From Sphingopyxis sp. LC81 (lineage in GTDB: Bacteria > Pseudomonadota > Alphaproteobacteria > Sphingomonadales > Sphingomonadaceae): 64,000 nt of DNA. This document shows, piece by piece, positions 50,817 through 57,580 of this stretch. The first letter of the stretch is position 1. Each line of letters opens with the position of its first letter. Below the pieces are notes generated by a model that worked only from the letters and a program-made list of their open reading frames with translations, was not told the DNA's origin and did not search any database. Location of the stretch: NCBI RefSeq assembly GCF_000756375.1, contig NZ_JNFD01000002.1, forward strand, positions 62,001 to 126,000, in the 5' to 3' direction. The translations under genes were made by a program, and so were the position numbers.

Positions 50817-51200
50817 TCAATCCTGCGCCGCGCCGGGCATCGCCAGCCCGCGCGCCTTCATTTCTTCGACCAGCATCGGCGCGCCGAGCGCCACCGAGTG
50901 CAATCCGAGTACCGCGACCGCTTCGAGCACCGCCATCACTTCCTCGGGCGTCGCGCCCTTGTCGAGCGCGGCGGCGATGTGGCGGCGTGTGCCCGGTGCA
51001 TACATGTGTGTGCAGGAGGCATCGACCGCAATCGCCAGAAATTCATAGATCTTCGGATCGAGGACCCCGCGCCGCAGCGGCAATGTGCCTGCAGCGAGGA
51101 AGGTTTCGAGCCATTCGGGATCGAGCGCCGCCATCTCCTCCCACGCGGGGTTCCACTGGCCGCCCGCGCGCATCGCGTCGCTGACCGGGGTAGCGCTCAT
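50817..51200 (-). CDS. Carboxymuconolactone decarboxylase family protein
   Basis: The 127-residue, all-helical AhpD/CMD-fold protein has WEEMAALDPEWLETFLAAGTLPLRRGVLDPKIYEFLAIAVD, ASCTHMYAPGTRRHIAAALDKGATPEEVM and AVLEAVAVLGLHS. The C-x-x-M replaces the C-x-x-C of AhpD, so a thiol peroxidase function is unlikely. A decarboxylase-like role in the operon's pathway is possible. It overlaps the upstream gene by four bases (ATGA). The longer frame before it is a shadow of that gene. Confidence 0.88.
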   Translation of the reverse strand: MSATPVSDAMRAGGQWNPAWEEMAALDPEWLETFLAAGTLPLRRGVLDPKIYEFLAIAVDASCTHMYAPGTRRHIAAALDKGATPEEVMAVLEAVAVLGLHSVALGAPMLVEEMKARGLAMPGAAQD

Positions 51201-51781
51201 TGCGCGGCACTCCGCGCGTGATCGTCGAGCCGAGCGAGCAGTCCGAACAGCTCGGGCCACGGGCCATAGCCCGCGGCCGGATTGAGATGCCCGACCTCGC
51301 CGGCGTCGTGCAACGCTGCGCCCCACGCATCCGCGAAGCTCGTGACCCGATCGAACGCCGCGAGCGGGTCGTTGCGGCTCGCGACGACGAGCGCCGGGAA
51401 GGGTAGGGCCTTGCGCGGGATCGGCAGCCAGCCGCCTTCCTTGAGCGCGCCCGGCTCGGGATAGCCCGCGGGCAGCGGATTTTCGATGTCGGCGGGGGCG
51501 ACGAGCAGCGCCGCGCGGATCGTCCGCGTCGGGGCGAGCGCCCAATGCACCGTCGTCAGGCACCCCGCGCTATGCGCGACGATCGCCACCTCGCCGGTTA
51601 TGGCGCGGAGCGCGGCGTCGAGCGCCGCGACTTGCCCCGCGCGGCTGAGCCGGTCGGCGGCGAGCGGTTCGACCGTCACCGCGCCGGGGATCGCCCGTGC
51701 GGCATGGGTCTGCCAATGATCCTCGACATGATCCCGAAGCCCGGGAACGAAGAGGATCGTCGTCTCGCCGCCGAAAGCCAT
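51197..51781 (-). CDS. RBBP9/YdeN family serine hydrolase
   Basis: A 194-residue small alpha/beta hydrolase. TTILFVPGLRDHVEDHWQTH, IVAHSAGCLTTVHWAL (Ser nucleophile), VVASRNDPLAAFDRV (Asp) and EVGHLNPAAGYGPWPE (His) are the RBBP9/YdeN motifs. The substrate is unknown. It lies between the BKACE gene (15-base gap) and the CMD-like gene (4-base overlap) in the operon. Confidence 0.88.
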   Translation of the reverse strand: MAFGGETTILFVPGLRDHVEDHWQTHAARAIPGAVTVEPLAADRLSRAGQVAALDAALRAITGEVAIVAHSAGCLTTVHWALAPTRTIRAALLVAPADIENPLPAGYPEPGALKEGGWLPIPRKALPFPALVVASRNDPLAAFDRVTSFADAWGAALHDAGEVGHLNPAAGYGPWPELFGLLARLDDHARSAAQ

Positions 51782-51796
51782 CGCCGCGCTCCCGCC

Positions 51797-52861
51797 TCAG
51801 GCCGCGTAGCGCAGCGGCAGCGCGCGCTGGCCGGGCTGGCGGTTGGGTGCCATGCCGAGCTTGGCGAGCGTTTCCTCGACCGAATTATATTGCACGCCGA
51901 TCTTGTAGATCTCGCGCGCTTCCTTGCCGGTCGCGATCTCGCGGCCGAGTTCCTTCGCGATGCGGACGATCTGCTCGATCCCCTGCACCGAAGTCATCTT
52001 GTTGCCGTGCTGGTCGTAAAGCGTGTCCTCGATGCCGCAACGCACATGCTGGCCGAGGCACATCGCCATGACATTGACCGGCAGGACATGACGCATCAGC
52101 GTTTCGAGCGTGACGGTCGAGCCGTCGGGCGCGCGGCGGATGAATTCCATGAAGTTGTTCGGATTGGGGCCGTCGAAGCCGCCGCCAATGCCGACCCAGG
52201 TCAGGTTGAGCGGCCCCTTGTAGAGCCCGCGGCGTACCAGCCGCTCGACCGTTTCCATGTCGGGCATGCAGGTCAGCTGGAAATGCGGCTGGATGCCCGC
52301 GGCGGTCAGCCGGCGCAGATGCTCCTCGACCCATTGCGGTCCCGCGGGAACGACCATCTCGCGATAGGCCTGATACAGCGCGGGATTGGCGAGCGAGGTC
52401 TGGCCATATTCCTCCTCGGTCATCAGATCCATGATGTTCATCTGGGTTGTGTTGACCGCGATCGTCACCTGATCGGGCGCGGGCTTCAGGTCGGCGAGCA
52501 TGTGACGGACCTCGTCGGACAGCCACTTCGCCTCGGCCCCGTCCTCGTCGCTTTCAGGGGCGAAGGAGATCGAGCCGCCGACCTGGATGATCATGTCGGG
52601 CACGCGCTCGCGCACCCCGGCGATCAGCTCGTTGAATTTCGACAGGCGCTTGCACCCCGAGCCATCCTCTTCGCGGACATGGAGGTGGAGAACGGTGGCG
52701 CCGGCGTTGTAGCAATCGACCGCCTTCTGGATATGCTCTTCCATCGTGAGCGGAATATCCTCGGGGAAATCGTCGGGGTGCCATTCGGGCCCATAGGGCG
52801 CGACGGTGATGACCAATTTGTCCTGCGTTTCGGGAAGCAGGCTGTCGTCGAGAAATTGCAT
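51797..52861 (-). CDS. BKACE (DUF849) beta-keto acid cleavage enzyme
   Basis: The 354-residue TIM-barrel enzyme condenses a beta-keto acid with acetyl-CoA to give acetoacetate and a new acyl-CoA. KLVITVAPYGPEWHPDDFP opens the protein, and AGATVLHLHVREEDGSG holds the His-x-His zinc ligands. PLNLTWVGIGGGFDG and NVMAMCLGQHVRCGIEDTLYD complete the family pattern. The known example is 3-keto-5-aminohexanoate cleavage in lysine fermentation; the substrate here is unknown. It is 20 bases after the TauD gene. Confidence 0.9.
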   Translation of the reverse strand: MQFLDDSLLPETQDKLVITVAPYGPEWHPDDFPEDIPLTMEEHIQKAVDCYNAGATVLHLHVREEDGSGCKRLSKFNELIAGVRERVPDMIIQVGGSISFAPESDEDGAEAKWLSDEVRHMLADLKPAPDQVTIAVNTTQMNIMDLMTEEEYGQTSLANPALYQAYREMVVPAGPQWVEEHLRRLTAAGIQPHFQLTCMPDMETVERLVRRGLYKGPLNLTWVGIGGGFDGPNPNNFMEFIRRAPDGSTVTLETLMRHVLPVNVMAMCLGQHVRCGIEDTLYDQHGNKMTSVQGIEQIVRIAKELGREIATGKEAREIYKIGVQYNSVEETLAKLGMAPNRQPGQRALPLRYAA

Positions 52862-52881
52862 CGTCTCTCTCCTTTTCGTTA

Positions 52882-53730
52882 TCAGTAGGGGCGGTCGCCG
52901 ACGATGCCCGCGCGCTCCATGCGGCGGATCGTGGGCGGGTAGTCCATGACGGCGTAGTGCTGGGTCGAGCGGTTATCCCAGATTGCGACGCTGTTCGGCT
53001 GCCAGCGCCAGCGGACCTGATATTCGGGGATCGCGGCGCGGCCGATCAGCCAGGCGAGGAGCTGGCTCGCGCCCGGCGCATAATCCTGACCATAGCGGAC
53101 GTTTTCGGCGGTGTGGAAATTGGTGAAGTGCGTTGTGAAGCCGTTGACGAACAGGATTTTCTCGCCGGTTTCGGGATGCGTGCGGACGACCGGATGCTCG
53201 GCATCGGGGAAGCGTGCTTTCAGCGCGTGGCGCTGATCCTCGCTCATCCGCGCGCCGAAGCTCGCCTCGATCGAATGGCGTGCCTTCAGGGGCGCGATGG
53301 TCGCCTTCACAGGATCGGGCAGGTCGGTATAGGCTTTCGCCATATTCGCCCACATCGTGTCGCCGCCGACTGGCGGGCAGGCGACGCAGCGCAGCACGGC
53401 GCCCATTGGCGGCGCGTCGCGCCAGGTCGCGTCGCAATGCCAGCTGTTTTCGTAATAATCTGGCGGCGACGTCTCGTCCTTGTAGATCTGCACCAGCCCC
53501 GGATGGTCGGGGTCGCTGCCGACCACCGGATGATCCTCGAGCGCGCCGAAGCGGCGCGCGAAAGCGACATGATCCGCGCGGCCGATGTCCTGATCGCGCA
53601 GGAACAAGACCTTGTGTTCGAGCAGCGCGGCGCGGATTTCGCCGAACAGATCGTCGCTGCGTGCCGCTTGGGCGAGGTCGATGCCGCGGACTTCGGCGCC
53701 GATATGCGTGGTGAGCTTTTCGATCTTCAT
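52882..53730 (-). CDS. TauD/TfdA family Fe(II)/2-oxoglutarate dioxygenase
   Basis: A 282-residue 2-oxoglutarate-dependent oxygenase. IGAEVRGIDLAQA and VLFLRDQDIGRADHVAFARRFG are the family N-terminus. NSWHCDATWRDAPPMG provides the His-x-Asp iron ligands. NRSTQHYAVMDY carries the distal His, and PTIRRMERAGI the Arg that holds 2-oxoglutarate. Relatives act on taurine, sulfonates or 2,4-D-like ethers. The operon context (BKACE, YeiH-type exporter) could fit a sulfonated substrate but does not prove it. Confidence 0.92.
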   Translation of the reverse strand: MKIEKLTTHIGAEVRGIDLAQAARSDDLFGEIRAALLEHKVLFLRDQDIGRADHVAFARRFGALEDHPVVGSDPDHPGLVQIYKDETSPPDYYENSWHCDATWRDAPPMGAVLRCVACPPVGGDTMWANMAKAYTDLPDPVKATIAPLKARHSIEASFGARMSEDQRHALKARFPDAEHPVVRTHPETGEKILFVNGFTTHFTNFHTAENVRYGQDYAPGASQLLAWLIGRAAIPEYQVRWRWQPNSVAIWDNRSTQHYAVMDYPPTIRRMERAGIVGDRPY

Positions 53731-53742
53731 CGTCCCTCTCCC

Positions 53743-54720
53743 TCAGAGCACGAAGATGGATGATCCTATCGTCTGGCCGGCTTCGAGTTCGCGATGCGCG
53801 GCGACGCAGTCGTCAAGGGCATAGCGCTGGCCGATTTCGACCTTGACGCGGCCCGCGGCCAGATGGCCGAACCACAGGTCCGACAGTTCGGCGCGCTCGG
53901 CGGGGTCGGCATAATAGTCGGCGAAGCCGGGGCGGGTGAAATAGACCGACCCCTGCATCAGAAGCTGGAAGGCGTCGACCGGCGGGAAGGGCCCAGACGC
54001 GGTGCCGCAGGCGACGAACACGCCGCGGCGCTTCAGCGATTTGAGCGAGCCTTCGAACGTGTCTTTGCCGACGCTGTCGAACACCGTCGTCACGCCCTCG
54101 CCATCGGTCAATTCCTTGACCCGCGCGGCAACATCCTCGCGGCGATAGAAGATGATCTCGTCGCAGCCGAGCGAGAGCGCCTTTTCGGCTTTCGCCTCGT
54201 TCGACACGGTGCCGATGACGCGCAGCCCCATCAGCTTGGCGAGCTGCACCGCGAGCAGCCCGACCCCGCCCGCCGCGGCGTGGAGCAGGATCGTGTCGCC
54301 GGCCTTCATCCGCGGATTGGTCTTCGCGAGCCAATAGGTCGCCGACAGGCCGCGCATCGTCGACGCCGCGGCATCTTCGAGCGAAATGGCGTCGGGCAGC
54401 TTGAACAGCGGCGCGGCGGGCATGACGCGCGCCTCGCTATAGGCGCCGAGCGGGCTGCCGTTATAGGCGACGCGGTCGCCGGGCGCGAAACCGGTGACGC
54501 CTTCGCCGACGGCCTCGATCACGCCCGCGCCCTCGACGCCGATCCCGGCCGGAAGCGGTGCCGGATAATAGCCCGAGCGGAAATAGGTGTCGGCAAAATT
54601 GCAGCCGACCGCAACATGGCGGATGCGGACCTCGCCCGGACCGGGTTCGCCGACCGCGACATCCTCGATCCGGAGCACTTCCGGTCCACCGGCTTCATAA
54701 AAACGAACGGCTTTGGCCAT
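53743..54720 (-). CDS. Zinc-free quinone oxidoreductase (MDR family)
   Basis: A 325-residue NADPH:quinone oxidoreductase-type enzyme: MAKAVRFYEAGGPEVLRIED start, NFADTYFRSGYYP, and GVEGAGVIEAVGEGVTGFAPGDRVAY. The nucleotide-binding fold is ILLHAAAGGVGLLAVQLAKLMG. No catalytic zinc cysteines are seen. It is the first gene of the seven-gene operon; its GGAGAG ribosome site and the 17-base motif about 50 bases upstream set the start at 54720 rather than the longer open frame. Confidence 0.92.
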   Translation of the reverse strand: MAKAVRFYEAGGPEVLRIEDVAVGEPGPGEVRIRHVAVGCNFADTYFRSGYYPAPLPAGIGVEGAGVIEAVGEGVTGFAPGDRVAYNGSPLGAYSEARVMPAAPLFKLPDAISLEDAAASTMRGLSATYWLAKTNPRMKAGDTILLHAAAGGVGLLAVQLAKLMGLRVIGTVSNEAKAEKALSLGCDEIIFYRREDVAARVKELTDGEGVTTVFDSVGKDTFEGSLKSLKRRGVFVACGTASGPFPPVDAFQLLMQGSVYFTRPGFADYYADPAERAELSDLWFGHLAAGRVKVEIGQRYALDDCVAAHRELEAGQTIGSSIFVL

Positions 54721-54768
54721 CTCTCGCTCTCCCATTACGATGGGGGTAGAGCAGCGCCCGCTTGCACT

Positions 54769-54785
54769 TTTCACATTTCGTGACA
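54769..54785 (-). promoter_or_regulatory. Shared 17-base motif, copy upstream of the catabolic operon
   Basis: Identical to the motif at 48428-48444 in sequence and orientation (TGTCACGAAATGTGAAA on the minus strand), about 50 to 65 bases before the quinone oxidoreductase start. It lies in the divergent region with the AraC gene. Likely an activator-binding site that overlaps the promoter. Confidence 0.65.
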
Positions 54786-54831
54786 TAATTTTGGCATTAG
54801 ACGCCAACGGGCGCGATCAGAGGAGAGAAGC

Positions 54832-55869
54832 GTGGCCGAACTCGTCCGCGTTGCGGCGCTGACCGGCTATTTTCCGGCGATGCGGGGGCTGGGGGCCGAC
54901 CCGCGGCCTTTGCTGCGCGAATGCGGGCTGTCGCCCGAACTGTTCGCGAATCCCGAACAATTGATCTCGGCGCGAGCGACCATGCGCCTTCTGGAACGCA
55001 GCGCCGAGGTTACCGGCTGCGAGACATTGGGCCTTCGCATGGCCGGGGAGCGTGCGCTCGCCAATCTTGGTGTCGCCAGCCTGTTGATCGCGCACCAGCC
55101 GACGCTCCGCCTGGCGCTTCAGGCGATCACCGAATTTCGCAACCAGATCAACTCGACGCTCGTCCTGCATGTCGAGCCTTTCGGCGAGGAGGTCGTGCTA
55201 CGCGAAGATTTTGCGCTGAGCAGCCCCGAGCCGCATCGCCAGTCATCCGATCTCGCGCTGGGCGTTCTCGTGCGCCTCTGCGCGAGCGTGCTGGGCGACA
55301 ATTGGTCGCCGCTCTCGGTGTGCTTCTCGCGCGGCAAGCCGCGGGCGTCAGAAATGCAGGTCTATCGGCGGCTGTTCCATTGCGATGTTACGTTCGATTG
55401 CGAGTTCAACGGCCTTGTCATCGCCGCAGCCGATCTCGACCGGCCTGCGGCGCGCGCCGATTCCGCACTTGCCGGTCATGCCCGCGAGCTGATCTCGTCG
55501 GTGATGAACCCCGCGATGCGCACGGCTGCACAGGAGGTTGAGCAGTTGATCATGCTCTTGCTGCCTTCGGGGCGCGCCACAGTCCAATATTGTGCCGAAT
55601 CGATGGGAACCACAGTGCGCACGCTGCAACGGATGCTCGACGCCGACGGGACGAGCTTCAGCGATCTTCTCAACCGGGCGCGAATGCAACTTTCCGCGCA
55701 ATATCTCGCCAATCCGCGCACGCGAATCACCGATGTTGCCGAGATGCTCGGCTATGGATCGATCGGGGCCTATACCCGCTGGCATGGCCAGATATTCGGC
55801 GTGTCGCCGCGCCAATGGCGTCTTTCGGCGATCCAAAGGCAGCCCATATCGTCCGCTCCTGGTAACTAG
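54832..55869 (+). CDS. AraC family transcriptional regulator (Arabinose-binding-like N-domain)
   Basis: The 345-residue regulator has an N-terminal ligand domain of the OruR/ArgR-type AraC group (RGLGADPRPLLRECGLSPELF, ATMRLLERSAEVTGCETLGLRMA). The C-terminal double HTH contains SMGTTVRTLQRMLDADGTSFSDLLNRARMQLSAQYL and ITDVAEMLGYGSIGAYTRWHGQIFGVSPRQW. The start is GTG 54832 after AGGAGAGAAGC. It is divergent from the catabolic operon and the best candidate to bind the shared 17-base motif. Confidence 0.92.
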   Translation: MAELVRVAALTGYFPAMRGLGADPRPLLRECGLSPELFANPEQLISARATMRLLERSAEVTGCETLGLRMAGERALANLGVASLLIAHQPTLRLALQAITEFRNQINSTLVLHVEPFGEEVVLREDFALSSPEPHRQSSDLALGVLVRLCASVLGDNWSPLSVCFSRGKPRASEMQVYRRLFHCDVTFDCEFNGLVIAAADLDRPAARADSALAGHARELISSVMNPAMRTAAQEVEQLIMLLLPSGRATVQYCAESMGTTVRTLQRMLDADGTSFSDLLNRARMQLSAQYLANPRTRITDVAEMLGYGSIGAYTRWHGQIFGVSPRQWRLSAIQRQPISSAPGN

Positions 55870-55919
55870 GCGCCGGGATTCATTGCCGAGTGCAATGAGT
55901 CTAGCGTCCGGGGTTCCTG

Positions 55920-57566
55920 TCAGTGCGCAAGTTCGAGGATCTGCCCTTCCGACATCAGTCTTGCGCGAAGCTTGTCATAGTCGACATCCTGCACGGCGAT
56001 CTGTTCGTCGATCGCGATCGATGATGCTGCGGCCGCGGACTGGCCGAGGATCATGAACACCGGCTCCATTCGGATCGAGCCATAGGCGATATGCGACGCC
56101 GACAGCGCGACCGGCACCAGCAGGTTCGCGGCTTCGCGCTTTTTCGGCACGATCGCGTCGTAGCTGATCGGATAGGCGCGACCGGGGCTGATCTCGATAT
56201 TGCCCTCGTTGCGCGCGAAGCCGCGCGCGTCGACGATCCGCTGCACATTATGCGAATCCATGTTGTACGAGCCCATGCCGATGGGCCGCGGCGTCGGTTT
56301 GGTGCCGCGCAAATGCGGTTCGGCCATCACGAAGTCGGAGACCATGCGGCGCGCCTCACGCACATACATTTCGCGCGGCCAGTGGCCGGTGCCGGTAAAC
56401 TCGTCCTTGCAGAGGCCCCATTTCGACATTTCCGCGCGGGTCTCGGCGGGCACGGCGGGGTCGTTCGCCATGAACCACAGCAGCCCCTGCTGATAGATCG
56501 TGTGCTCGCGCACGATCGCGGCGCGATCGGCATCGCTGCCTTCGGGATAACCATAGTTCATGCCGATATTGTCGAACGAGAAGGCGCCGAAATTGTTCGT
56601 GTCGGTCTTGCCGTTGGGGATGCGGTCGAACTTGCGGAAATAGTCGCGATAGCCGGCGTCCATGTAACGCTGGAGCAATATGTACTGGCTCGCGTCATAG
56701 CCTGCGGGCTTGGGGAAGGGCACGCGGTTCGCGGGCACGTCGGTCAGGCACATGCGATAGGTATAGGCCTGGATCTTGCGGTCGGCGGTGCCGTCGCGCG
56801 CCGGGCGCTCGGCGCTGATCCGCGGCACCAGCCCGCTCGAGGGATCGCCGGGCACGCGATACGGGTCGATGTCGAGCGTGAACTGGTGGTTGGTGGTGTT
56901 CGCGAGCTGGACGCCGTTGAGTGTCTCGCCATAGGTCGCGTTGCTCTCACGCCCGACGGTAAAGCTGATGCCCGCGCCGGCCATCAGGTCGCCCTCATAG
57001 GTCGCGTCGATGAAGATCTTTCCCTCGAAACGCTGCCCCGACTTCGAGCGGAAGGCGGTGACGCGATTGCCGTCCATCTCGACGCCGCGCTTCGACCGGT
57101 CGAGTGGCTGATTGCGCACGATGGTGACGCCCGCCTGCTTTGCCCAATCCTCGAAGATGCGCTCGGCGACCTTCGGTTCGAACTGCCACATCGCATCGCC
57201 GTCGACGAAGTTCTCGGCCCGGGCCGGGCGCGGGGCGTGGGCCCAGACCGACGGGTCGTCATAATATTGCTTCACCTTGCGGTAGAATTCGAGCGACAGG
57301 CCGCCGATCGCGCGATGGTTGCCGGTGTCGGACCAGCCGAGGCCGTTGGTCGACATGCCGCCGAGATAGTCTTCGCGGCACACCAGCAGCACCGACCGGC
57401 CGAGGCGCCGCGCCTCGATCGCGGCGACAACCCCGCCCGAGGTGCAGCCATAGATGACGATATCGGCGCGTGGATGCGGCTGAGCGGCCGCGGGTGAGGG
57501 AAGGGCCGCCATCGGCAGAAGCCAGGCGGACAGGGTGGCGAGGGCGCGTAAGCGCTTGCGGTTCAT
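55920..57566 (-). CDS. Secreted FAD-dependent oxidoreductase (FAD_oxidored type)
   Basis: A 548-residue flavoprotein with a Sec-type signal (MNRKRLRALATLSAWLLPMA, cleavage near AAAQ). ADIVIYGCTSGGVVAAIEARRLG is the Rossmann FAD motif (the first Gly shifted), and EDYLGGMSTNGLGWSDTG the family's second block. FIDATYEGDLMAGAG and MDSHNVQRIVD, with VPKKREAANLLVPVALSASHIAYGSIRME, follow. These enzymes occur in sugar-polymer loci and their substrates are mostly unknown. ATG 57566 has AGGA upstream, better than ATG 57578. It lies a few bases after the TonB receptor gene, so in the same transcript. Confidence 0.88.
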   Translation of the reverse strand: MNRKRLRALATLSAWLLPMAALPSPAAAQPHPRADIVIYGCTSGGVVAAIEARRLGRSVLLVCREDYLGGMSTNGLGWSDTGNHRAIGGLSLEFYRKVKQYYDDPSVWAHAPRPARAENFVDGDAMWQFEPKVAERIFEDWAKQAGVTIVRNQPLDRSKRGVEMDGNRVTAFRSKSGQRFEGKIFIDATYEGDLMAGAGISFTVGRESNATYGETLNGVQLANTTNHQFTLDIDPYRVPGDPSSGLVPRISAERPARDGTADRKIQAYTYRMCLTDVPANRVPFPKPAGYDASQYILLQRYMDAGYRDYFRKFDRIPNGKTDTNNFGAFSFDNIGMNYGYPEGSDADRAAIVREHTIYQQGLLWFMANDPAVPAETRAEMSKWGLCKDEFTGTGHWPREMYVREARRMVSDFVMAEPHLRGTKPTPRPIGMGSYNMDSHNVQRIVDARGFARNEGNIEISPGRAYPISYDAIVPKKREAANLLVPVALSASHIAYGSIRMEPVFMILGQSAAAASSIAIDEQIAVQDVDYDKLRARLMSEGQILELAH

Positions 57567-57580
57567 GGTGATCCTCATGC

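Noticed and set aside
49479..51221. A 580-residue plus-strand frame across the MFS and CMD-like genes
   Set aside because: Antisense to well-supported genes, rich in Arg, Asp and His as typical shadow frames here.
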